Positions 35,001 to 47,000 of a stretch of 64,000 bases of DNA are shown in pieces; within the stretch, counting starts at the first letter, position 1; each line of letters begins with the position of its first letter. The stretch is from positions 202,165,501 to 202,229,500 of the forward strand of contig NC_134139.1 in NCBI RefSeq assembly GCF_033958435.1, given 5' to 3'. The translations under genes and the position numbers were made by a program. The stretch is from Carettochelys insculpta (taxonomy: Eukaryota > Chordata > Testudines > Carettochelyidae). The notes below the pieces were generated by a model. It worked only from the letters and a program-made list of their open reading frames with translations. It was not told the DNA's origin and searched no databases.

Positions 35001-38000
35001 GTTGAGTATGCGTAAGTCTCCTTTCTAAGCTGAGTTCAGCATTGGTTTTTGTCCCGTGCAGAGAGAATCGGAACCGCCTGACTCAGATAATGCTGCTGAA
35101 GTCCCTCCTGCAGGTACGAATGGGGTCATCTGAGCAGAGGGCGTGGTTTGGCCATGACTGCCCACGCAGGGTCCGCCCTGGCCTTCCCCTCAGCCAGCTG
35201 GTAGGTGGCTGGTGTGCAGACACTCGCCAGGCCTTAGGAAGGTTTGCATGGGCAGGTTTGCTTTTCTATTCCTGGGAGGTTTTCCATCTGGCTAATATCC
35301 ACCTCTACCTTGGGCCACTGGCAGGTCTCCACCGGCTTCCAGTGCAGCAACATGCTCACGGCCCTGCCCAGCTCTTTCCTGGACAGGCTGCTCTCCACAG
35401 CGCTGATGGAAGATGCCGACCTGCGTCTCTTTGTCCTCGAGATTCTCATCAGCTTCATTGACCGTCATGGAAACCGGCACAAGTTTTCAACTATCAGGTG
35501 CGTTGGTGCATGTCACCCAGCAGGGTTGGGCCTAGAGCGACTGGCTTCTGCTCCTGCTGCTGATTTCCTCTCGGAGGCTGGGCATTAATTGTCCTGTGCC
35601 TCAGTTACCCTTTCTGTAAAATGGGGGTTGATACTTGCTGCCCTCACAGGGGCTGTTGTGAGGATTATTAATTAACGCCTCCAAAGAGGAACCTTATCTA
35701 ATACTCCTATGACCCCCTGTGTTCCTGTCAGAGCCTAGCGGCCCTACCAAGTGCTGCCTTTATTTGGAGCCTTACCAAGCACAGACAGGACACACCATCC
35801 GGGAGTTTCTAGCTGCGACGTTGTTATGTACAAGAGAAGGTAACTGCAGACAGACGCTCGGGGGCAGGAAATGGACAGGGCTATTGCAGAGGACTAATGT
35901 CAGGCGATAGCTTAGGGTTTGTCATCACTGTGTGGAAGATGGGCCCAGTCAGAGTCCATCTTCCAGGGCTTGATTTCACATGCCTAGTGGGGACACATGA
36001 AATCGGACTGTCTGGCATGGGCAGTCAGCCCCCGTATGCCTCCGTATCGCAAGGAGCAGGGGAGGTCGGGAGAGTTTCTCCTGTCTGCCCCCCTCAGGCC
36101 AGGTAAGTCAATTCTAGATAAGTCGATTCCAGCTATACAATTGCCATAGCTAGAATTTCCTCTCTGCAATCGACTTTAATGCCTAGTGTAAGTGGAGAGG
36201 GATAGCCCAGTGGTTAGTGCATTGGCCCTGTAAACCCAGGGTTGTGAGTTCAACCCTTGAGGGGGCCTTTCAAGGTTCTAGGGCGGGTTAGATTTAAATA
36301 TATATACTGAATGGGTAGGTCCTGCTGTGAGGGCAGAGGACTGGACTTGATGACCTCTCAAGGTCCGTTCCAGTTCTGTGCGATAAGGTATATAGACCTG
36401 CCTTCGTCTTCTACATCTCATTCTAGTTTAGGCCATGTCCACACTACTTGAGAGTCAGCCTACCGTCTGCAATTCCAGCTGAGAATAGTGTAGGTAGAGT
36501 CAACGTACCTTAGGTCAAATTACTGCAGGAGGACAATGGGAGAAACTCTCCTATCGATTTCTCCTTACTCCTCACGAGCCAGTGGAGTACCAGCAGTTGA
36601 TTTAGTGGGTCCTTACTAGATCCATTCAATCAAACCCAGAGAGATCAATCTCCAGAGCACCAATATCCTGGAAAGTGAAAACAAGCCCTAAGTTTGCTTT
36701 AAAAATGTGCCACAGGCCTACCGCATCAGCTCTTGTCAGACTGGTTTACTCCCTGTAGGGAATTTCTGATCTACCAAGAAGACTATGGAAGAAGGACAAT
36801 TCTTGTCCTCCTCCAATAGTCCACTGCAGAGGTGGCAAAGGTAACCCGAAAGTTACTTAAGTAAAAGTGCAGCTGCTTTCACTTCTGGATACTTGAGTAC
36901 CATCTAGATGTGATGCCCACACATGCATGTCGTTTTCCAGAGGGACAATAATGACTTAAGTACAAACTCACCCTCCAAGCAAATGCACTTTTACTCAAGT
37001 AACTTTCTGGGGTACTTTTCCCACCTCTGGTCCACTGTCTCTATCAAAGCTTTCCTTTCCCCTTGTCTCTTTAATGGCAGCACCATCAATGACATCTCCG
37101 TCCTGAAGCTGAAAGTGGACAAGTGCTCACGTCAAGATACCGTCTTCATGAAGAAGGTGGGCCCTGGGGTTGAGCAGAGCAGCCAGCTGACTCCAGTGCT
37201 GGGTCACTCTTCCCCAAAGCGCAGGGGACACAGGTCAGGGATGGGGCCCAGTTCTCCAAGTGATGTTGCAGAGGAAAGTTCTCAGCCCTTCTGGGTCTGT
37301 GGGCCCCAAAACAATTGTGTGAGAGACACCGACCAGCTTCTAAGAGTGGAGCTCCGCTCAGTGCCTGCCGCAGGTTCCTGCCACCCACTGTTCTCTTACA
37401 AGCTGACCCCCGGCCCAGAGTCACATGTGCTGGTTCACAGAACGCTGTAGGAGCTGCTAATGCGTGCGCTGCTGAGCAGTGTCTTCTCAGAGGCAGCGTT
37501 CACACTGGATAATTCCACAGTTCCGAGTAAGCCTCAGTGCTCGTTTACACAGTGCCTGGCCCTGTGTGTTCCCCATTGCTAGACAGTCTGTGAACCAATT
37601 ACCACCTGCCCATGGGAGCACTGCAGCTACCACAGAATCCCCAGAGTCCAAAAGCTCTCGTTAGCACGTCGCGCATGTGCCTCCTGTTCACCGACGCCCT
37701 GGTTGCCTTGTTTCTCTAACTGGGATTTTAGACACAAGGTTTCTTTTGCAACTACAGAAGTTAGTTAAAAGTTCGTCAGGGAAGTTCAGGACTGAAGAAA
37801 GTCTCTGGGTTCTCCAGACATGAGCCACTCATGGTGAGGCTGTGAATCATGATCCTGGGCCTGAGAGAGCTTTTGGCTGTAGGAGAACCAGCGTCCCAAT
37901 CCCCACTGATCTGCCCAGGCATGGGGGACAGGCAGAAGGGACTTCCCAAAGTTTTGTAACATCCATCTCTAGTTTAACGTCACTCTGTGCAGGGGGCTCC

Positions 38001-41000
38001 CTAGTGGAGCCGAGATTTGGTGGAGAGATTCAGTGGGAGGAATCTGGGTTTGTAGACGCAGCCTGACGGGACATATCAAAACACAACCTGCAAGGAGCCT
38101 ACTTTGAAACGCTTGGTAAGCCAGAGGAAAGCCAAACAGCGAAGCGCTTGCAGCCTAGGGACCTGGCTTGCATCCCATCAGGGGTCTCGTGTGCTCCCTG
38201 TGCTTTCAGGACAGGGAGTCTGGCCCTGCCGCGTGCTGAGCTGACAGGTCTCGGTGCTTGGCATCCTGCAGTATCTGCCTCCAGTGTCAGACCTGCACCC
38301 TATGTATTGCCAGCGGGCCAGATCCCACCACTGGGAGCAGCAGATCTAACCATGGGCAGAATGCTGCCAGGCAGTGGCTTTCCGAGAGCCCAGTCCCCGT
38401 AGGACTGATGTCACTAGGCCATAGCAAAGGCTGGCTGGGAGCACCTGCCTGTGCGACTTGGCCGTGCGTGGCTGGCTCCCGTTAGGCCCCTCTGAGGAGA
38501 TCCCAGTGCGATGCTAGGTTCTCTTCTCTCCGGCAGCACTCCCAGCAGCTGTACCGGCACATCTACCTGACCAGCAAGCAGGAGAGCAACGTGCAGCCTC
38601 ACTACGAGGCACTCTACAGCATGCTGGCACTCGTCAGCATCGAGCTGGCCAACGAGGAGGTGGTGGTGGACCTCATCCGCCTGGTGCTGGCCGTGCAGGT
38701 AGGGCTGAGCGAACGGGGCAGGCGTCTGGGGGTCCACGCTGCCGAGGGCATCTTTTCCATCGGTGCACAGGGGTGTGAGTTCCACCGCAGCAAATGGGTG
38801 AACAGGAACGTACCAGCGCCCGGCGCCTGGGCTCCCTTCGCGTGCTTGGCTTCATGGAGTTCTACCCTGCTGCCGCGGAGATCGGGATGCAGTCCCACAT
38901 CTGTACTGAATCACAGAATCGTAGGGTTGGAAGTGTCCTCAGGAGGTCCTCAAGTCCCAACCCCCTGCTCAAAGCTGACCTGCCCTACGTGGAGGCTGAA
39001 TCAGGGAGGTTCCCACAGCATTCCCCCAGATCTGTGCCCATGCAAATGAGAGCTGGGCGTGGCACAGTGTGTCGAGCTCGGTTCACGTTCCCCGGGGCGG
39101 CAGCAGAGACGTGACGTGGGAACCGGAGGCAGAGCAGCGTCTTCGTTCTGCTCCTGGCTTTATAAGTCCCACCAGCCTAGGCCTGGATGCTGCCAAGCTT
39201 CCAGATCCCAGGGAGTATTTGAGGACCGTTTCTCTGCCAGCCTGTTCGTGTCAGACTTGTGCCATCATTAATGTCCTTTATTTCTTTGCGCCAGGTACCT
39301 CCGGGTGCCTGAAGAATGTGGAACACACAGCAATGTCAAAAAGAACCAGTAAATGCAACCTAGCCAGTAAGCTCTGAGTGCAGAGCAATCCCCTAATGTG
39401 ACAGCAGCCCTGCCCTGTGGCTCACCTGTCACCCACAGAAATGGCAGGGAGAGAACCCACCTGGCAATGGGTGCAAATGTGGTCTCGGTGGGGCCTGGAT
39501 TCGGTGACCTCTTATGGCCCCTTCCAGCGCTAGTGTTGAATGATTCTATGGTGCCGTGAGTTCTGCAAATGCCTGTGAACGTAGCTACTATCATCCTGGG
39601 ACAGATGGGCACCAGTGGAACCTCTGCCTAAGAGCAGGCGCAGAAGCTGCAGAAAGGAAACTGTGTGTCGGGGACAGACAGATCTGAGCCTAACTCTGTG
39701 GTGCATGTGGACCTCCTGGTATTTGCCCCCCCACCAAGGTGGAGGTTATCTGGGCTCCCCCCCCCCCCCCAGCCCCACTCCAGTCAGCTGATTTGGACCA
39801 TGCCCTGGGATGTCCCTTTTGTAGGCTGCTGGCCTGTCTGCCCAGCCAAGAAAGGAACCAGGGCCACATTGAGTGTTTTGGGCGCTGCGCTTAATTTATT
39901 CCGTGTAACACAAATTCAGCATGTCCAGTTACAGATGCCGTAACCTAACGTTCCCCCACTGCCCACGGGGTCTCCCTCCTGCCTTCTGTTTCCACCCTGC
40001 GGGCCGCACAATCCCCACCTTGCTCCAGGTGCCCTCCATCTCCCCTGGATGGCGTGGGGACGTGCCTGATGGCCTGGCTGGGAGGCAGCTGATCCATCCC
40101 AGCAATAGGCACCTCCCCGGGGGTGCTCCAGGGTTGCTCCCGAGTGTTCAGCACCCACCCTCTACAGCCGATCGGTGCAGCTGCCCATCAGCTGTTTGGC
40201 GGGAAGGGGAGGGGCTCAGTGGAGAAGGCAGAGAGCAGCGAGCAGCAGAGGGGAGGGGGCAGGGCCTTGGGGTGGACGCTCCTGGGGAGCCATGAAAGTC
40301 AGCACCAGTGGTCACAGGTGAGGCTGGAGGTAGCTCCCCCATAAGCCCCAGCCGCTCTGTGGCGCCGTCCCAGACCCTGCCTGTTAGTTTGCTGTCTTCC
40401 ATCAGTCTGCCTTCGCTTTGCTGCCAAACTCCCCCGCTCCCTAGCCTGGCCCCACCCACCCGTCTCTCCCTCTCCGTGGCCTTTGCAGGAGATTGCCCAG
40501 ATCAATGAGGATAACCTGCCCGTGTACAACCGCTGCGCCCTCTATGCCCTCGGGGCCGCCTACTTGAACCTCATCAGCCAGCTCACCACGGTGCCCGCCT
40601 TCTGCCAGCACATCCACGAGGTCAGTGCAGCTCCTGGGGGGCGGCCCCAGCTGCCGGCTCTTAACCGGGCATTGTGGCGGTGCAGGAGGTCTGGGTCTTG
40701 GTGGGAGACGTGGCCCTGGAGGGACATTAGCCCAATCCATGGCTCATGTGACTCCCCAAGGTCTGTAACTTTGCACCAAAGACTGACCTGGCCCCAGGTC
40801 ACCAGTTCAAATCCAGCCTGGGTGGGAAGCCACCAAAAATCATGCCTCTTGACCGGACCATGTGCAACGAGTTTGGAGGGTCTCGGTCAACTCTAACAAG
40901 GCTGGTGTGTCTCTCCGGTGATCTGCCTCTGCAGGTGGCACTTCCCAGCCCCCTGGCTGACTGTCTCAGCTGAAGACTGAAGGAGAGAGGGTTGCTCCAG

Positions 41001-44000
41001 GGCAGGGGGAAGGCAGGCCCTTGGGGAGGGGGACGGGCAATCCTTGTGCTGATTCTGCCATACGCTGTGTGTGTGGAGGGCGCTTATTTCCAGGGCTGTC
41101 AGTCAGGCCCCATTCGCAGCACTAAACCGGCCTCTATGAACGGCCGCAGCTGTCACGTTCGGGTCCCGTGGCTGTCTGATAAGTTTGTTAACTTGCCGCT
41201 GATGGGGTCTCTCGTCTCCCCTCCCTGCCAGGTCCTAGAGACGAGGCAGAAGGAGGCGCCGTACCTCCTCCCAGAAGACGTGTTTGTGGAGACACCCCGG
41301 TGAGCACCGTGGCTGTAGGAGGCCCAGGTCTCCCTGGCAGTGAGCTAAGAGCAGCTGCTGAAATCCAGGTGTATCGGTCACCTGCATCCGGGCTGCAGCA
41401 AACTGGCCCTTCAGAATTACATGGAGGTTTTTAAGTCCTGGCTTGACACAGTCCTGTCTGGGATGACTTAGTTGGGGTTGGTCCTGCTTTGGCAGGGGGC
41501 TGGACTCAGTGACCTCCTGAGGTCCCTTCCAGCCCAAGGATTCTAGGCGTCTGTGGCATGGGCACAACTTGCCAGACTTGAAGGGGGAATCCTGGGGATG
41601 AAGCTGCCAGGAAAAGCTCCAGGCATATCCATTCTTCTTCGAGTGTCCCCGTGGGTGCTCCACAATAGGTGTCGGGCTTGCCCGGCGCCGCAGATCGGAT
41701 CTTCCAAGCAGTTTCTGCCGGACCGCGCATGCGCCGGCGCACACCGCTCCCTTGCGCACTCCTGGCCATGTGCGTGATCCGGTCCCCGCCAGTTCCTCTT
41801 AACCGCCGTCGGCTGCAGACGGAATCCGAACTAGGCTAAGGCCAAGTAGCGTATTCAATGACTTTAACTGTTTTTCTTTAAAGTTTTTCAAGTACTTAGG
41901 CTACTGCAGGTTAGCCGGTTGTTATTTTTGCAAAAAAAAAAAAAAAAAAGCAACAAACAAACTACAAGCGGGACAGCTTCAATCCAGTCCCAGTAACAAG
42001 CGCCGGAGGCCAGGAGCATAGGGCCATCAGCCCTCCTGCTGCGGCAGGCCATCGGAAGGGGAAAACAGCACAGAGAAGGTGCTAAGTACCCGTTTAACAA
42101 CTGAAAGACTCACCAACAATGTCCTCTTCAGGATTTAAAAAATGTGAGTCCTGCCGAGAGGCAATGCCAGCGTCCGATGGGCACAGTCTATGCATAAGGT
42201 GCCTTGGGGAGTCCCATGTTGCACAGAAATGCTCCTTCTGTGCTAAATTAACAGCCAGAGCAAGGAGAGACAGGGAGATGCGGCTTAAAATGCTGTTTTT
42301 TGATAAGGCCCTCCAGCCAGACGTGCCGGAGCGGCCGCAGCAGGAGGGACCCTCCGGGGCCCATAAAAGGAAAGCTGCCTCCCTCACCCCATCAGCGCAA
42401 AAACGGAGGAAAGCCTCCCCAGCCCGATCCCTGCCGGCAGCAACAGCGAGCGGGACGGGAGGAGCGAGCAGCCCCCAGCCGCAGCAACAGCTGATCGGCG
42501 GCGGCACGGAGAGCCACGTGGAAGCGGCTCAGCCTCCGATAATCAGCCAGCCGCCCCGCACCGCAGGCAGGGCGGCGGCTAAACAAGCGCCGGTACCGGC
42601 GGCACCGCAGGCAGCGGCACCGACCCCCGGGGAACCGGCGGTGCAGAGCGCGCAGGCACGCAGCATGCAGGCACCGAAGGACACCGCACGAGCGGCACCG
42701 CCTTCGAGTGTGCCTAGCACGGTGCGGACAGGGCCGGGATCCCCTGTGCGTCAGGGGGCGGAGTTACCTCCTCCAGGGAGGGGGAAGGCTGCACACAAGA
42801 GGAGGCATTGCAGCCCCTCTCCGGACAGGGCTGTGGAGTTGCTTTCTCACAGCCCTCCACTTATGTTGCAGACTCCAACCAGAAGGCAGGGGTCCCCCCT
42901 AGCCTACCCGGAGCCCCCTTCTCCATTTTTGCAACCAGCCTCACCCTGGCTGGGACCACCTTCACCCTTCCTGGGGTTTGAACCGCTGGACTATTATGCA
43001 AAATCGCTCTCTCCAGCCGGGGACAGAGACTCAAGCATCTCAGGGGGGACTGGTTATGGAACCCCGAGATTTTCCCTCGCAAACCTCTAGCGAGAGGGTG
43101 TACCATCACCAGCAGGAACCGGAAGGGTCCAGAGAGACGTACCCCAGCGGTTCCTCGCTCTCCTCCCCGGACGAGGCTACGGCCCCGGGGGACGTCCATC
43201 CTCCGGACGATCTCAAACAGTTTCAAGAGCTGTTTAAGAGGGTGGCCTTCACGCAAGGCATCCAGACAGCAGAGGTGCAAGAGAAACACCATAAGCTCCT
43301 CAAAAATTTGAGACCTCCGGCCTCCTCCAGAGTAGCAATACCGCTTGATGAAGCGATCTTAGAGTCCGCCACTACGATATGGCAGACCCCTGCGACTATT
43401 CCGCCTGTCCAAAAGAGAGCGGATAAGAAATACTTCGTGCCAGCGAAGGGCATGGAGTTCCTGTTCAGCCACCCACAGCCAAACTCCTTGGTGGTGGAGT
43501 CGTCGCAACAAAGATCAAAGACATCTCAATTCAGGACAGGGGGAACAGACAAAGATGCTAAGAAGCTAGAGCTGTTCGGCAGAAAGGTCTACTCCTCCTC
43601 CACTTTAACGTTGCGAATGGCAAATTATGCAGCGCACTTAGCAAACCATAATTTCGACAACTATTCCAGGTTAACCTCCCTCATGGACTCGCTTCCAGAG
43701 GACAAAAAGCCGGTGCTCAAGGCCATAGTGCAAGAAGGCTACGCGGCCTCGAGGACGGGAGTTCAGATCGCCCTGGACGTTGCGGACACAGCAGCACATT
43801 CCACAGCAACGGCAGTGGTGATGCGAAGGGAGTCCTGGCTCCAGACTTCGGGTATACCGAGGGATCTGCAGGTGAAGATAGTTGACCTTCCCTTCGACTC
43901 ACAGAAGCTGTTTGCTGAATCAACTGACTCAGTCCTTCATTCCAGTAAAGATTCAAGAGCCACACTCAGGACCCTGGGGATTTACACCCCTCCATACACA

Positions 44001-47000
44001 AAGAAAAGGTACTACCCTCAACAAAGACGGTACCAGTACCAGCAACAGTGCCCCCAGTACCACAGGGGTTACGAGCAAGGGCGACATCAACAGCACCAGC
44101 AGTACAGAACTCCCAGGCGACGTTCCCAACAGAGCCGTGCGTCCTCGGGGCGGGGCCAAAGGCCACAAGTTTGACATACAGATCCAGGGCTGCGCCATCA
44201 CTACCATCGCACAAGGTCATCCGAAGCGACTAGTCCACCATCGCCTCCGACCATTCTACAACCAGTGGCAAAGGATCACCACAGACAAATGGGTGCTGGA
44301 GATCATAGCCACGGGGTACGCCATCCCCTTCCAGTCGCTCCCACCGTCACGACCTCCACCCAAGCCCCACCTCCAGGAGGCCTCCCATGTAGCGAGGCTC
44401 AGGCAGGAGGTGGACCATCTCATGCTCATAGGGGCAGTGGAAAGAGTGCCGGAGCAACTGCAAGGGAAAGGGTTCTACTCCAGGTACTTCCTCACGGAGA
44501 AAAAGACAGGAGGCTGGAGGCCCATCTTAGACCTTCGCGGCCTCAACAGGTACCTGCGCAAGCAACGTTTTCGGATGACCACAATTGCCTCCATCCTTAC
44601 AGCACTGGACGATGGAGACTGGTTCGCAGCCCTCGATTTACAAGACGCGTACTTCCACATAACTATCCATCCGGCTCACCGGCGATTCCTCCGGTTCATG
44701 GTAGGCAACGAACACTTCCAATACAAGGTCCTACCGTTTGGCCTCTCCTCGGCCCCCAGAGTCTTCACCAAGACCTTGGCAGTAGTGTCAGCCTACCTGC
44801 ACAGACAGGGGGTATTTCTTTTCCCGTATCTGGACGACTGCCTGCTCAAAGGGGCCTCGAAGGGGGAGGTTCTGCGCATGATACGCGTCATAGCAAACAC
44901 GTTCTCTTCACTCGGCCTGGTTATCAATCTGGCAGAATCAAAAATAGACCCCACACAGGACATAGAGTTCATAGGGGCTCACATAAACTCGGTTACAGCG
45001 AGAGTATATCTACCAGAGGCTCACTTTCGGGCCATCAGTTCCCTCGTGCAGGTCATCACCTTCAGCCCTACGGTGCCGGTCTTGACGTGCTTGCAGCTGC
45101 TGGGCCACATGGCAGTGGCGACGTTCGTAGTACAGAACGCCAGGTTACACATGCGCAGCATGCAGCACTGGCTGGCGAGTGTATACAAACCGGCAGTACA
45201 CACCGTTCACAGGGTGGTGTCACCCACAGCCAGGGTGCGCAAATCCCTACAATGGTGGGTAAACCCCAGGAACCTGCTAACAGGGGTACCCTTCCACCAG
45301 CCGCAAATATCGGTTTTTCTCACTACAGATGCCTCCCTCATAGGGTGGGGAGCGCACATGGGCGAAGAGGTGACTCAAGGACTGTGGTCATCCACGGAAC
45401 AGTCACTACACATAAATATACTGGAGCTCAGAGCAGTGTTCAACGCCTGCAGACACTTTCGAGACCACATACAAGGCAAAGTCGTCGGGATCAGTACAGA
45501 CAATACCTCCACCATGTTTTATATAAACAGGCAAGGAGGAGCTCGATCCCGTGCCTTATACGCAGAAGCAATCCGCTTATGGAACTGGTGCATCGCCAAC
45601 AATATAATCTTGAAAGCCTCATACTTGCCGGGTGCGCACAATGTGAAGGCAGACCAGCTGAGCAGGCGTTTTGCACTCACACACGAGTGGCAGATCCGTC
45701 CCGATCTGCTACGGCCGATTTTCCACGCCTGGGGTTTTCCCCAAATAGACCTGTTTGCCACTCAGCACAACAAGAAGTGCCCACGATTCTGCTCCAGGGC
45801 AGGACTGGGATGGGGGTCCCTGGGGGACACGTTCGCGATCCCGTGGAGGGGCCCCCTGCTTTATGCGTTTCCTCCCACAGTGCTGATCCACAAAGTCTTG
45901 CAGAAAGCCAGGAGGGAAAGGGCCCGGATGATCCTGATAGTCCCAACGTGGGATCGACAACAATGGTTCCCCCTACTCCTGCGCATGTCGGACCGTCCAC
46001 CGATGCCTGTTCCGGTGGCGCTGGATCTGCTCACGCAAGCCCAGGGGTCCATAGTGCACCCGCACCCCCAAAGCCTGCGACTGCAAGCGTGGTTAATCCA
46101 TGGCTCAGCTCCCTAGAGAGCACATGCACAGTGGAAGTACAGCAAGTCCTAGAAAGTAGCAGGAGGACTTCCACCAGGAAGACCTACAAGCAAAAATGGA
46201 CTCGCTTCACGGCTTGGTGTTCTACCAAACAGCTGGCCCCCCTTTTGGTGCCTATACCTACAATACTAGAGTATTTACTGGACCTCAAGAGAGGAGGACT
46301 CTCGCTATCCTCGTTGAAGGTCCACCTTGCCGCCATCTCGGCGTTCAGACACGAGGAGGAAGGGCACACGGTGTTCGCCCACCCTATGGTTACCAGGTTC
46401 CTCAAAGGGTTGGTAAACCTATACCCACCTCGGAAACCGCTTCCACCTTCGTGGAACTTGGACCTGGTGCTTACCACGCTAATGGGACCACCGTTCGAGC
46501 CCTTGGCCACGGTTCCCCTCCGCCTCCTTACAATAAAGACGACCTTTCTTCTTGCAATTACGTCAGCTCGTAGGGTGAGCGAGCTCGTGGCAGTCATGGC
46601 AACGCCACCCTGCACTGTTTTTTCCAAGGAGGCGGTAACCATACGGCTGCATCCAGCCTTTGTTCCAAAGTTTCTTCCGAGTTTCACATTAACAAACCTA
46701 TTGTTCTACCCTCGTTTTATCCAAAGCCTCATAACTCCAACGAAGAGGCGCGCCTACACCTCCTGGACGTGAGGAGGGCGCTAGCCTTCTACGTACACAG
46801 GACCAAGTCCTTCTGGAAAACGGATAGACTCTTAGTCTCCCTCGCTCCCAAATCGAAAGGAGAAGGTCTCTCCTCGCAGAGAATCTCAAAGCACATTGTA
46901 TCCTGCATAAAAATGTGCTACGAGCTCAAAAAGACTCCTTTATCGGCCACTCCCAGGGCTCATTCCACTAGGGCAGTGGCGGCATCAACAGCCTTTTTCA

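Noticed and set aside
44265..46080. Long ORF read as a separate 835-codon protein
   Set aside because: Most of it is the alternate frame of the reverse transcriptase. Only the part after about 46092 encodes a recognisable recombinase.
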